Source: Rhodococcus sp. WMMA185
GTDB taxonomy: Bacteria; Actinomycetota; Actinomycetes; Mycobacteriales; Mycobacteriaceae
Direction: 5' to 3'
NCBI RefSeq assembly: GCF_001767395.1
Contig: NZ_CP017014.1
Span: forward strand, 3,613,012 to 3,677,011
DNA length: 64,000 nucleotides
Shown one piece after another: positions 48,289 through 60,805 of the stretch. The translations under genes and the position numbers were made by a program. How positions within the stretch are numbered: position 1 is the stretch's first letter; every line of letters starts with the position of its first letter. Below the pieces are notes generated by a model, which was not told the DNA's origin, did not search any database, and saw only the letters and a program-made list of their open reading frames with translations.

Positions 48289-48893
48289 AGTGTGCGTCTT
48301 CCCGACAACGCCCGTCCCAGCGTGAGCTCATCGGCAAACTCGAGGTCGCCGCCCATCGGCAACCCGGAGGCGAGCCGGCTGACCGTCAGTCCGGGGAAAT
48401 CCCGGAGCATCCGCACGAGGTACGTCGCGGTGGCCTCCCCCTCGGTGTTCGGATCGGTCGCAATGATCACCTCGGTGACATCGACACCGTCATCTTGATT
48501 GCCGATGCGCGCGAGCAACTCCCGGATGCGAAGTTGATCCGGCCCGACACCCGACAGTGGGTCCAGGGCACCGCCGAGCACGTGATAGCGGCCCTTGAAC
48601 TCACGCGTGCGTTCCACTGCCTGCACATCTTTCGGCTCCTCAACCACGCAGATCACCGTGCGGTCGCGTCGCGGGTCCGCACAGATGCGGCACTTCTCCC
48701 CATCGGAGACGGTGCCGCACACATCACAGAACTGCACGCCGTCGCGCACCCGCTTCAGGGCGCTGACGAGCCGGTCGATCTCCGGCGGTTCGACACCGAG
48801 TATGTGGAATGCGATGCGCTGCGCGCTTTTAGGCCCGACACCGGGCAGCTTGCCGAGTTCGTCGATCAGATCCTGAACCGGACCTTCGTACAC
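48285..48893 (-). CDS. recR: Recombination mediator RecR
   Basis: A 202-residue ring-forming protein of the RecFOR pathway. The helix-hairpin-helix region is [18 protein letters not shown], zinc Cys56, 59, 68 and 71 are in CDVCG and CRIC, and the Toprim domain includes [12 protein letters not shown] and [14 protein letters not shown]. The start is GTG 48893, 9 bp after the ybaB stop. It is followed with overlap by a TetR gene. Confidence 0.97.
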   Translation of the reverse strand: MYEGPVQDLIDELGKLPGVGPKSAQRIAFHILGVEPPEIDRLVSALKRVRDGVQFCDVCGTVSDGEKCRICADPRRDRTVICVVEEPKDVQAVERTREFKGRYHVLGGALDPLSGVGPDQLRIRELLARIGNQDDGVDVTEVIIATDPNTEGEATATYLVRMLRDFPGLTVSRLASGLPMGGDLEFADELTLGRALSGRRTL

Positions 48894-48901
48894 GGCTGCC
48901 C

Positions 48902-49243
48902 CTAGAACCCGGGAAGACCGGGCAGGCCGCCACCACCAAATCCACCCGCGAGCGGACCGAGCTTCTGCGCCGCGATCTCCTGCGCCTTGCTCGACGCATC
49001 CTCGATCGCGCCGATCACGAGGTCCTGCAGAGTCTCGATGTCGTCCGGATCGACGACCTTGGGATCGATCTTCAGACCGATCACTTCGCCTGTTCCCTTG
49101 ACTGTCGCAGTCACGAGTCCGCCGCCGGCCTGCCCGGTGACCTCGGCACCGGCTATCTCCTGCTGGGCGGCCATCAGTTGCTGCTGCATCTGCTGTGCCT
49201 GCGCGAGAAGCTGCGACATGTCGGGTTGTCCACCTGGTTGCAC
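48902..49243 (-). CDS. YbaB/EbfC family nucleoid-associated protein
   Basis: A 113-residue DNA-binding protein with Gln-rich helix [18 protein letters not shown] and core [20 protein letters not shown]. The Gly/Pro-rich tail [14 protein letters not shown] is typical of actinobacteria. Start GTG 49243. Usually found between dnaX and recR; here it still adjoins recR but dnaX is 11.5 kb away. Confidence 0.95.
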   Translation of the reverse strand: MQPGGQPDMSQLLAQAQQMQQQLMAAQQEIAGAEVTGQAGGGLVTATVKGTGEVIGLKIDPKVVDPDDIETLQDLVIGAIEDASSKAQEIAAQKLGPLAGGFGGGGLPGLPGF

Positions 49244-49291
49244 TGACGTGGTCCTTTCTGCGGTTTCCTGCCAGCGTAGACGGTGCGCGAC

Positions 49292-49726
49292 TCAGGCGAG
49301 TTCACGCTCGAGATTTGCGAGCACCTGCGCCTGGATCTTCTCGAGCCCGCGTGGTGCGAAAGTTCTCTCGAAGAACCCACCGATACCGCCTGCGCCCTTC
49401 CATCGGGTCGTCGTGGTCACCGTCGAGCCGCTACCACTGGGGGCCACTTCCCAGGTGGTAACGAGCGAGGAGTTCGCATCCGTCTCGGTAATCGTGTTGC
49501 CCGCCACCGAGACCGTGGCCTTGACGTCACGCGACCGATTCTCGGTGGCCTTCAACGTCCACTGCGCCACTGTTCCGTCGCCTTGTCCGCCCTCGAGGAC
49601 GCGGTAATCCAGGTACTGCTCACCGAGAATGCGCGGACGCACCGATTCGTAGTCGGCCAGTGCCGCGAGAGTCTCCTCGGGGGTAGCTGCGACGGTGATC
49701 GAACTGCTTGCGCTGACCTGGCCCAC
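49292..49726 (-). CDS. SRPBCC-fold protein (Rv3718c-like)
   Basis: A 144-residue START/Bet v1-like protein. GTG 49726 has AGGAG 7 nt upstream and gives [23 protein letters not shown], the usual start of this fold; the longer frame upstream has no such context. [19 protein letters not shown] and the C-terminal helix [18 protein letters not shown] complete the fold. Ligand unknown. Position matches Rv3718c. Confidence 0.85.
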   Translation of the reverse strand: MGQVSASSSITVAATPEETLAALADYESVRPRILGEQYLDYRVLEGGQGDGTVAQWTLKATENRSRDVKATVSVAGNTITETDANSSLVTTWEVAPSGSGSTVTTTTRWKGAGGIGGFFERTFAPRGLEKIQAQVLANLERELA

Positions 49727-49870
49727 TGGAACGCTCCTCTTGCTTGATGGGTTGTTTGAGTGCTTCCCTTCAATCCTGCCCGTGGAGTGCTGCAGCGGAC
49801 TACCGCGCCTCGATCGGCTGTGATTCGGCTCACCGATCACGAGGCTCGCCGCCGTGACCCAAAGCGACAA

Positions 49871-49913
49871 TTACGTCAATCTTGAACAGTCCGGGCCTAT
49901 ATACATGACGTAA
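49871..49913. promoter_or_regulatory. TTACGTCA / TGACGTAA inverted pair in a divergent promoter
   Basis: TTACGTCA (49871-49878) and TGACGTAA (49906-49913) are exact reverse complements 27 nt apart, in the 216-bp space between the SRPBCC gene and the FAD oxidase gene. A related GCGTCAATA lies nearer the FAD oxidase start. Confidence 0.4.
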
Positions 49914-49942
49914 ATCCGTGCAGACATATAGCGTCAATAGAT

Positions 49943-51421
49943 GTGGCTGCCTCTTCGGTCGAACTATTGAAAAACGCGCGCCGACTTCGACGAGGTGCGC
50001 ATCGCGCTCCGACCCTTACCGGGTTCGATGCACACCGTGCCGGCGTCGAACGCCTCCTCGCGTCCTACCGCGCGATCCCCACGAACACCGACGTGCGACT
50101 GGCGAAGAAGACGTCCAATCTCTTCCGCGCCCGCGCACGTACGCGCGCTCCGGGTCTCGACGTGTCCGGCCTGTCCGGGGTCATCTCCATCGACCCGCAG
50201 GCCCGAACTGCCGATGTCGCCGGAATGTGCACATATGAAGACCTGGTCGACGCCACCCTGCCGTACGGCTTGGCACCCCTGGTGGTTCCGCAACTCAAGA
50301 CCATCACGCTCGGTGGCGCCGTCACCGGACTCGGGATCGAATCGACCTCGTTCCGCAACGGCCTGCCGCACGAGTCGGTCCTCGAAATGGACATCCTGAC
50401 CGGGAGCGGCGACATCGTCACCGCGACCCCGGAGGGCGAGAACTCGGATCTGTTCTGGGGATTTCCGAATTCCTACGGAACCCTCGGCTACGCGACCCGG
50501 CTGCGAATCCAGCTCGAGCCGGTCAAACCGTATGTGGCACTGCGCTATCTGCGCTTCGATTCCCTCGACGAACTGCAGGCGGTCATGGACCGGGTGGTAA
50601 ACGATCACGTCTACGACGGAACAAGCGTCGACTATCTGGACGGCGTGGTCTTCACCGAAGCCGAGAGCTACCTGGTCCTGGGCCATCAAACCGACGAAGC
50701 CGGTCCTCTCAGCGACTACACCGGTGAGAACATCTACTACCGGTCGATCCAGCACTCATCCGTCGAACATCCAAAGACGGACAAACTCACCATTCGAGAC
50801 TATCTGTGGCGCTGGGACACCGACTGGTTCTGGTGCTCGCGTGCATTCGGCGCACAAAATCCGACCATTCGCCGACTTTGGCCGAAGAGGCTTCTCCGGA
50901 GCAGCTTCTACTGGAAACTCGTCGCCCTCGACCGCAGGTACGGCATCGGTGATCGGCGTGAAAAGCTCGCGGGAAATCCGCTGCGCGAACGCGTGGTTCA
51001 AGATGTCGAAGTCCCCATCGAACGGACCACGGACTTCCTTCGCTGGTTCCTTGCGGAGATCCCCATCGAACCGTTGTGGCTATGCCCCCTGCGGTTGCGC
51101 GAACCCACCCCCGCCGGAGCATCCTCACAGCGCCCCTGGCCCCTGTACCCACTCGAGCCCAAGCGCACCTACGTCAACATCGGCTTCTGGTCATCGGTGC
51201 CGATCGTTCCGGGCGAACCGGAAGGGGCAGCGAATCGACTGATCGAAGACAAGGTCACCGAATTCGATGGCCACAAGTCGCTCTACTCCGACGCCTTCTA
51301 CTCACGCGAAGACTTCGAACGGCTCTATTACGGAGGCGATCGATACGCGGGTCTGAAGAAACACTACGACCCGGACTCACGGTTACTGGACCTATTCTCC
51401 AAGGCGGTGCTACGTCGATGA
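49943..51421 (+). CDS. FAD-linked oxidoreductase (Rv3719-like)
   Basis: A 492-residue FAD_binding_4-type protein: SGLSGVISIDPQARTADVAGMCTYEDLV and LKTITLGGAVTGLGIESTSFRNG are the flavin-binding core. It resembles the reductase partner of CFA-type methyltransferases (BfaA/TmsA) that reduces a methylene intermediate to a methyl branch, and here it overlaps such a methyltransferase gene by 4 bp. GTG 49943 has no clear ribosome site. Substrate not proven. Confidence 0.86.
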   Translation: MAASSVELLKNARRLRRGAHRAPTLTGFDAHRAGVERLLASYRAIPTNTDVRLAKKTSNLFRARARTRAPGLDVSGLSGVISIDPQARTADVAGMCTYEDLVDATLPYGLAPLVVPQLKTITLGGAVTGLGIESTSFRNGLPHESVLEMDILTGSGDIVTATPEGENSDLFWGFPNSYGTLGYATRLRIQLEPVKPYVALRYLRFDSLDELQAVMDRVVNDHVYDGTSVDYLDGVVFTEAESYLVLGHQTDEAGPLSDYTGENIYYRSIQHSSVEHPKTDKLTIRDYLWRWDTDWFWCSRAFGAQNPTIRRLWPKRLLRSSFYWKLVALDRRYGIGDRREKLAGNPLRERVVQDVEVPIERTTDFLRWFLAEIPIEPLWLCPLRLREPTPAGASSQRPWPLYPLEPKRTYVNIGFWSSVPIVPGEPEGAANRLIEDKVTEFDGHKSLYSDAFYSREDFERLYYGGDRYAGLKKHYDPDSRLLDLFSKAVLRR

Positions 51422-52719
51422 CAACTCTGAAAGCCTCCGGCTCCCCTGACCACAAGCTGGCCATCGCAGAGATTGTAGAAACTCTGTCCGACGGCGAGCT
51501 CCCCCTACGCTTCTCCGCATACGACGGCAGTGCAGTCGGCCCGGAAGACGCCCCCTACGGACTGCATCTCAAGTCCACCCGTGGCACTACCTACTTGGCT
51601 ACGGCTCCGGGCGACCTCGGCATGGCCCGCGCGTATGTGTCCGGCGATCTCGAGGCGAGCGGCGTTCACCCCGGCGACCCGTACGAAATCCTTCGGGTGA
51701 TGGGTGACGAACTGCAATTCCGTCGCCCGTCCGCGAAGACGCTCGCGACGATCACCCGGTCGCTCGGCTGGGATCTGCTGCGCCCCATCGCACCGCCTCC
51801 TCAGGAACACCTGCCGCGGTGGCGTCGAATCGCGGAAGGATTGCGGCACTCCAAGTCTCGTGACGCCGATGCGATCCACCACCACTACGACGTCTCGAAC
51901 ACCTTCTACGAACATGTCCTTGGGCCGTCCATGACATACACGTGCGCGTGCTACGAGAACGCCGACCAGACGCTCGAAGAGGCGCAGGAGAACAAGTACC
52001 GCCTCGTCTTCGAGAAGCTCGGCCTCCAGCCCGGCGATCGACTCCTCGACATCGGTTGCGGTTGGGGCTCGATGGTCCGCTACGCCGCGCGGCGCGGCGT
52101 CAAGGTCATCGGCGCCACCCTGTCCCGCTCCCAGGCCGACTGGGCGCAGAAGGCCATCGCCGACGAAGGACTGTCCGAACTGGCCGAGGTGCGGTTCACC
52201 GACTACCGCGACGTGCCCGAGACGGGATTCGACGCGATCTCGTCCATCGGCCTGACCGAGCACATCGGTGTCGGCAACTACCCGGCCTACTTCAGCCTGC
52301 TCAAGAGCAAGCTCCGCGACGGCGGTCTGCTGCTGAACCACTGCATCACCCGGCCCGACAACAAGAGCCAGGCACGTGCGGGCGGGTTCATCGACCGATA
52401 CGTCTTCCCGGACGGGGAACTCACCGGTTCCGGGCGGATCATCTCCGAGATGCAGAACGTAGGCCTCGAAGTCCGGCACGAGGAGAACCTGCGCGAGCAC
52501 TACGAGCGGACCCTCGCCGGCTGGTGTCAGAACCTGGTCGACAACTGGGACGCCTGCGTTGCCGAGGTCGGTGAGGGCACCGCCCGCGTCTGGGGTCTGT
52601 ACATGGCCGGATCACGGCTCGGCTTCGAACGCAACGCGATTCAGCTTCACCAGGTTCTCGCCGTCAAGCTCGACTCCAACGGTCGGTCGCACCTTCCCCT
52701 CCGCCCCTGGTGGTCGTAG
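51418..52719 (+). CDS. Cyclopropane-fatty-acid-synthase-type methyltransferase (Rv3720-like)
   Basis: A 433-residue SAM-dependent enzyme acting on unsaturated acyl chains. HHHYDVSNTFYEHVLGPSMTYTCACY, the SAM motif LLDIGCGWGSM and SIGLTEHIGVGNYPAYF are CFA signatures; the ~150-residue N-terminal extension is as in bacterial Cfa. With the overlapping FAD oxidase it may make methyl-branched fatty acids rather than cyclopropanes, as BfaB/TmsB with BfaA/TmsA do. ATG 51418 overlaps the upstream stop. Confidence 0.9.
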   Translation: MTTLKASGSPDHKLAIAEIVETLSDGELPLRFSAYDGSAVGPEDAPYGLHLKSTRGTTYLATAPGDLGMARAYVSGDLEASGVHPGDPYEILRVMGDELQFRRPSAKTLATITRSLGWDLLRPIAPPPQEHLPRWRRIAEGLRHSKSRDADAIHHHYDVSNTFYEHVLGPSMTYTCACYENADQTLEEAQENKYRLVFEKLGLQPGDRLLDIGCGWGSMVRYAARRGVKVIGATLSRSQADWAQKAIADEGLSELAEVRFTDYRDVPETGFDAISSIGLTEHIGVGNYPAYFSLLKSKLRDGGLLLNHCITRPDNKSQARAGGFIDRYVFPDGELTGSGRIISEMQNVGLEVRHEENLREHYERTLAGWCQNLVDNWDACVAEVGEGTARVWGLYMAGSRLGFERNAIQLHQVLAVKLDSNGRSHLPLRPWWS

Positions 52720-52730
52720 ACAGACCCTGA

Positions 52731-52767
52731 AGCCATGCCGGGACCCCCGACCGGTCACGGCATGGCT
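52731..52767 (+). terminator. First hairpin after the CFA-type gene
   Basis: AGCCATGCCG (52731-52740) pairs with CGGCATGGCT (52758-52767), a 10-bp stem with a 17-nt loop, 11 nt after the stop. Confidence 0.65.
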
Positions 52768-52832
52768 CCAGGACAGACTCGCGTCGCGAATGGCCCCCGA
52801 ATCGAATGGCCCCGAATTGGGGCACGACTCCA

Positions 52833-52881
52833 CGCCGTACGTGGTTGGCGAGTGCACTTTGTTCGCCAACCACGTACGGCG
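52833..52881. terminator. Bidirectional terminator with a 19-bp perfect stem
   Basis: Bases 52833-52851 pair exactly with 52863-52881 across an 11-nt loop, between the convergent CFA-type and fadB genes. Confidence 0.85.
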
Positions 52882-52894
52882 GAAAAGCCGCGTG

Positions 52895-55036
52895 CTACTT
52901 CTTCAGTGAAGCCGGCGGCGTGAAGCGCTCACCGTACTTGGCGGCGAGCTCTTCGGCGCGCTTGACGAAGCCGGCCTGGCCGCCCTCGTAGCCCTGAATG
53001 TACTGCGCCACACCGCCGGTCCATGCGGGGAACCCGATACCCATGATCGAGCCGATATTGGCGTCGGCCGTGGTGAGAAGCACGCCCTCGTCGAAGCACT
53101 TCTGGGTCTCGATGGCCTCGATGAACAACATGCGCTCGACGAGATCCTGGAACGGAACCTCGAGTTCCTTGGCCCCGAAGGTCTCCCGCAGCCCGGACCA
53201 CAGGCCGGTGCGCTTGCCGTCGGCGTAGTCGTAGAACCCGGCACCGCCGAGCTTGCCCTTGCGGTCGAACTTCTCGACGAGAGTGTTGATGACATCGCCA
53301 GCTGGGTCGGCCGGCAGTTCTTTGCCCTCCGCCTCGGCTGCCTGTGCGGTCTCCTTGCGGATCTTCTGCATCAGCGTGAGGTTCAGCTCATCCGACAGCT
53401 GCAACGGTGCCGCCGGGTAACCGGCCTGCAGTCCTGCCTGCTCGATGGTGGCAGGCTCGACACCCTCCGCCAGCATGCGGATCGCCTCGTTGATGAACGT
53501 GCCGATGACGCGCGAGGTGAAGAAGCCACGGGAGTCGTTGACCACGATCGGGGTCTTCCGAATGGCCTGTACGTAGTCGAATACCCGGGCCAGTGCCTCG
53601 TCGGACGTCTTCTCTCCGCGGATGATCTCTACGAGCGGCATCTTGTCGACGGGTGAGAAGAAGTGGATTCCGATGAAATCCTCCTGACGCTTCACCCCCG
53701 TAGCAAGGCCGGTGATCGGCAGAGTCGACGTGTTCGAGCCCAGCAGAGCCTTGGGATCGACGATGTCTTCGATCTCCTGGAACACCTTGTGCTTGAGTTC
53801 CTGGCTCTCGAACACTGCCTCGATGACGAAATCGACACCGGCGAAGTCGGCCGGGTCGGCGGTCGGCTTGATCCGGTCGAGCAGGGCCTTCGACTTCTCC
53901 TCGGTGGTCTTGCCGCGCGAGAGTGCCTTGGCCTCGATGCCCTCGGAGTAGGCCTTGCCCTTGTTCGCTGCCTCGATGGTGACGTCCTTCAGAACAACGT
54001 CGAACCCTGCCTTCGCCGATACGTACGCGATTCCGGCGCCCATCATGCCGGCCCCGAGCACGCCGACCTTGGTGATCGGGGTCTTGTCGATGCCCTTCGG
54101 CCGTGAGGCGCCGGAGTTGATGGCCTGGAGATCGAAGAAGAACGCCTGGATCATGTTCTTCGCGACCTGACCGGTGACCAGAGACGTGAAGTAACGCGCC
54201 TCGATCAGGAATGCGTTGTCGATGTCGACCTGCGTGCTCTCGACTGCGGCCGCCATGATGGCACGCGGAGCCGGCATGGGTGCACCCTTGAGCTGCTTAC
54301 GCAGGTTCGCCGGGAACGCGGGGAGGTTGGCTGCGAGGCCCGGGGTGGACGGGGTGCCGCCGGGGATCTTGTAGCCCTTCTTGTCCCAAGGCTGTACGCC
54401 CCCCTCGGGGTTGGCCTTGATCCACGCCTTCGCCGCAGGTACCAGTTCCTCGATCGAGGCCACGACCTCGTCGACGAGTCCGACTTCCTTGGCCTGCACG
54501 GGTCCGCGCTGCTGCCCCTGCAGCAGCACCTGCATGAGCGCGTTCTGCAGACCGAGCAGCCGGACGGTGCGCACCACACCGCCTCCGCCAGGAAGCAGAC
54601 CGAGGGTGACCTCGGGAAGCCCGATCTTGACGCCCTTGACATCCGCGGCGATGCGGTGATGCGTAGCAAGCGCGATCTCGAGGCCACCGCCGAGTGCGGC
54701 GCCGTTGATAGCGGCGACGACCGGCTTACCGAGAGTCTCGAGGCGACGCAGGTCCTGCTTGGCCGAGACGCCGAAACTCTGGACATCGGCGGCGTTCTCC
54801 GGGCCGACCTGAATCATGTTCTTGAGGTCGCCACCCGCGAAGAACGTCTTCTTGCCGGAGGTGAGGACGACGCCGGTGATGGAGTCTTTCTCCTCGACGA
54901 GGCGGTCGACGGTCGCCTTCATCGAGGAGAGGTAGGCGTCGTTCATTGTGTTGGCGCCCTGGTTGGGATCGTCGATGGTGAGCACGACGATACCGTCGGC
55001 GTCCTGCTCCCAGTTGATGATGTTCTGCTCGCTCAC
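52895..55036 (-). CDS. fadB: Fatty acid oxidation complex alpha subunit (enoyl-CoA hydratase/3-hydroxyacyl-CoA dehydrogenase)
   Basis: A 713-residue bifunctional enzyme. The N-terminal crotonase domain keeps both Glu residues (GGGLEIALATH and GLPEVTLGLLPGGGG); the NAD-binding site VGVLGAGMMGAGIAYVSAKAG follows at ~325, with catalytic IGIHFFSPVDKMPLVEI and two C-terminal HCDH domains. The start is GTG 55036 with AGGAG upstream. It lies 75 bp after fadA in one operon, probably under a KstR-type box. Confidence 0.96.
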   Translation of the reverse strand: MSEQNIINWEQDADGIVVLTIDDPNQGANTMNDAYLSSMKATVDRLVEEKDSITGVVLTSGKKTFFAGGDLKNMIQVGPENAADVQSFGVSAKQDLRRLETLGKPVVAAINGAALGGGLEIALATHHRIAADVKGVKIGLPEVTLGLLPGGGGVVRTVRLLGLQNALMQVLLQGQQRGPVQAKEVGLVDEVVASIEELVPAAKAWIKANPEGGVQPWDKKGYKIPGGTPSTPGLAANLPAFPANLRKQLKGAPMPAPRAIMAAAVESTQVDIDNAFLIEARYFTSLVTGQVAKNMIQAFFFDLQAINSGASRPKGIDKTPITKVGVLGAGMMGAGIAYVSAKAGFDVVLKDVTIEAANKGKAYSEGIEAKALSRGKTTEEKSKALLDRIKPTADPADFAGVDFVIEAVFESQELKHKVFQEIEDIVDPKALLGSNTSTLPITGLATGVKRQEDFIGIHFFSPVDKMPLVEIIRGEKTSDEALARVFDYVQAIRKTPIVVNDSRGFFTSRVIGTFINEAIRMLAEGVEPATIEQAGLQAGYPAAPLQLSDELNLTLMQKIRKETAQAAEAEGKELPADPAGDVINTLVEKFDRKGKLGGAGFYDYADGKRTGLWSGLRETFGAKELEVPFQDLVERMLFIEAIETQKCFDEGVLLTTADANIGSIMGIGFPAWTGGVAQYIQGYEGGQAGFVKRAEELAAKYGERFTPPASLKK

Positions 55037-55111
55037 TGCTTCAAGTCTCCTGGTAGTCCTGGTATCTGAAGGACCTGTAGTTGAAAGACGCTGCTGTTGA
55101 AAGACGCCGTG

Positions 55112-56326
55112 TCAGACGCGCTCGATGATCGTGGCGACACCCATGCCGCCGCCGATGCACAAGGTGATGAGGGCGTACCGTCCACCCCTGCGCTCGAGTT
55201 CGTCGAGCACCGTGCCGGTGATCATGGCACCGGTTGCTCCGAGCGGGTGGCCCATCGCGATGGCTCCACCGTTGACGTTGAGCTTCTCGTCGGGGATGTT
55301 CATGTCCTTCTGGAACTTGAGCACCACGGACGCGAACGCCTCGTTGATCTCCACGAGGTCCATGTCGTCGATTGTCAGACCGGCGGACGCGAGCACCTTC
55401 TTCGACGCAGGCGTCGGTCCGGTGAGCATGATCGTGGAGTCGGCGCCGGAGGTGGCGGTCGCAACGACGCGGGCACGCGGGGTCAGGCTCATGTCCTTGC
55501 CGGCCTGCTCCGAGCCGACGAGCACGAGTGCTGCGCCGTCGACGATGCCGGAACTGTTGCCGCCGTGGTGAACGTGGTTGATCTTCTCGATCCAGTGGTA
55601 CTTCTGCAGCGATACCGCGTCGAAGCCGCCCATTTCGCCGACACCGGCGAAGGAGGGGGTCAGGCCCGCGAGGTTCTCGAGAGTGGTACCCGGGCGCATG
55701 TGCTCGTCATGGTCCAGAACCGTCAGGCCATTGATGTCCTTGACTGGGACGACGGACTTGGCGAAGTAGCCACCCGTCCACGCCTTCGCGGCAAGATCCT
55801 GCGAGCGAACGGCATACGCGTCGACGTCTTCGCGGGAGAAGCCCTCGATCGTCGCGATCAGGTCTGCGCCTACACCCTGCGGTACGAAGTAGTTGTCGTA
55901 GTTGGTGGCCGGGTCCAGTGCCCACGCGCCACCGTCGGAGCCCATCGGCACGCGCGACATCGACTCGACGCCGCCCGCGATCACCAATTCGTCCCAGCCG
56001 GACCGCACCTTCTGCGCGGCGGTGTTCACGGCCTCGAGGCCGGATGCGCAGAAGCGGTTGAGCTGGACGCCACCGACGGTGTCAGGCAGGCCGGCATCGT
56101 TGACAGCAATACGCGCGATATCCATTCCCTGGTCGCCGACGGGAGTCACGACGCCGAGGATCAGGTCGGAGATGCGATCTTCGTCAAGATCGGGGAAGCG
56201 CACGCGGAGTTCGTCGATCAGGCCGGTGACCAGCGAGATCGGCTTGACCGAGTGCAGCGACCCGGTCTTCTTTCCGCGGCCACGCGGGGTGCGGATGGCT
56301 TCATAAATGAATGCCTCTGTGGTCAC
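55112..56326 (-). CDS. fadA: Acetyl-CoA C-acyltransferase (thiolase)
   Basis: A 404-residue thiolase ending each round of beta-oxidation. Active Cys93 is in [11 protein letters not shown], His in [16 protein letters not shown] and Cys in CIGGGMG. The start is GTG 56326. First gene of the fadA-fadB operon. A 14-bp box matching the KstR pattern T-N2-AAC-N2-GTT-N2-A lies 83 bp upstream, consistent with sterol or fatty acid side-chain degradation. Confidence 0.96.
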   Translation of the reverse strand: MTTEAFIYEAIRTPRGRGKKTGSLHSVKPISLVTGLIDELRVRFPDLDEDRISDLILGVVTPVGDQGMDIARIAVNDAGLPDTVGGVQLNRFCASGLEAVNTAAQKVRSGWDELVIAGGVESMSRVPMGSDGGAWALDPATNYDNYFVPQGVGADLIATIEGFSREDVDAYAVRSQDLAAKAWTGGYFAKSVVPVKDINGLTVLDHDEHMRPGTTLENLAGLTPSFAGVGEMGGFDAVSLQKYHWIEKINHVHHGGNSSGIVDGAALVLVGSEQAGKDMSLTPRARVVATATSGADSTIMLTGPTPASKKVLASAGLTIDDMDLVEINEAFASVVLKFQKDMNIPDEKLNVNGGAIAMGHPLGATGAMITGTVLDELERRGGRYALITLCIGGGMGVATIIERV

Positions 56327-56408
56327 TGTGGAATGTTCCTTCCTAATCTGCGTCGATGCCGACCGTGCATACGACGCTCTGCACGCGGCATATCCCGACT
56401 CTCAACCT

Positions 56409-56422
56409 TAGAACGCGTTGCA
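56409..56422. promoter_or_regulatory. KstR-type box upstream of fadA
   Basis: TAGAACGCGTTGCA fits the KstR consensus TnnAACnnGTTnnA exactly. It is 83 bp before the fadA start. Confidence 0.6.
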
Positions 56423-56505
56423 GAACATGCGGAAGGACCGAACCGATCCTCGATTGTGACCGAGCCGATCAACGCCACGCGGTTCGCTGAGGCATTCACC
56501 CGATC

Positions 56506-56519
56506 TCGAACACGTTCTA
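56506..56519. promoter_or_regulatory. KstR-type box upstream of the secreted NTF2-like gene
   Basis: TCGAACACGTTCTA fits TnnAACnnGTTnnA exactly and ends 13 nt before the ATG at 56533, where a repressor would block initiation. Confidence 0.65.
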
Positions 56520-56532
56520 GCTACGATGCGGC

Positions 56533-56982
56533 ATGCGAATCATCAAGATGTCGACAATGTCTCTGCTCGCCGCGGCAACTGCGGCGGTCGCCGTCCCAGC
56601 GGTCGCTTCGGCCGCACCGGATCCCGCTGACACCCCTAACCAGGCAATGGCGCGTGCTTACATCGACGCGCTCGTCAGTCACGACGCGAGCGCTGTTGAA
56701 TTCACACCCGATGCCACGCGCGTCGAGGCCGGCATTCAGACGGGATTCAACGGGCAGCAGTTGACCGACGATCTCAACCATGGCATCCAGTACACCGTGA
56801 TCCAGGGCGTGCGAGACCTGACGATGACCGAATCCGGCGACACCGTCGAGGCCCGCTACCTGCTCGACGCGGGCATTGGTCCGCAGCGGCTCATGACCGT
56901 CGAGATCGCCGAGACCTTCGATCTCGAGGACGGAGCTATCGACCACATCGTTGCCATCATCTCCCCGGTCTCCGCGTCCTGA
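56533..56982 (+). CDS. Secreted NTF2-like protein
   Basis: A 149-residue protein with a Sec signal peptide (SLLAAATAAVAVPAVASAAP, cleavage near 28) and a mature domain similar to the protein at 28354-28704: ARAYIDALVSHDA, VEAGIQTGFNGQQL, YTVIQGVRDL, ARYLLDAG. Function unknown. It is divergent from fadA and has a KstR-type box just before its start, and it converges on the first cholesterol oxidase gene, so a link to sterol use is inferred from position. Confidence 0.8.
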   Translation: MRIIKMSTMSLLAAATAAVAVPAVASAAPDPADTPNQAMARAYIDALVSHDASAVEFTPDATRVEAGIQTGFNGQQLTDDLNHGIQYTVIQGVRDLTMTESGDTVEARYLLDAGIGPQRLMTVEIAETFDLEDGAIDHIVAIISPVSAS

Positions 56983-57023
56983 CTGATCTCCCTGTCCTGA
57001 CAATCGCGGAACACCCCCGCTAT

Positions 57024-57072
57024 GGCCCTGGCTCCGTCGACGATGCAGCCGATCGTCGACGGAGCCAGGGCC
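57024..57072. terminator. Terminator with a 21-bp perfect stem
   Basis: Bases 57024-57044 pair exactly with 57052-57072 across a 7-nt loop. It lies 11 nt beyond the stop of the first cholesterol oxidase gene and also serves the convergent NTF2-like gene. A near copy follows the second oxidase gene at 58846-58892. Confidence 0.88.
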
Positions 57073-57082
57073 GCTACCGATC

Positions 57083-58831
<1,749 letters not shown>

Positions 58832-58845
58832 TCAAGAAAATTGGT

Positions 58846-58892
58846 GCCCTGGTTCCGTCGACGATGCAGGTGATCGTCGACGGAGCCAGGGC
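58846..58892 (-). terminator. Terminator after cholesterol oxidase copy 2
   Basis: Bases 58846-58865 pair with 58873-58892 with one mismatch across a 7-nt loop. It is clearly related to the hairpin at 57024-57072, so the duplication included the terminator. Confidence 0.85.
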
Positions 58893-58903
58893 CGCTACCG
58901 GTC

Positions 58904-60805
<1,902 letters not shown>

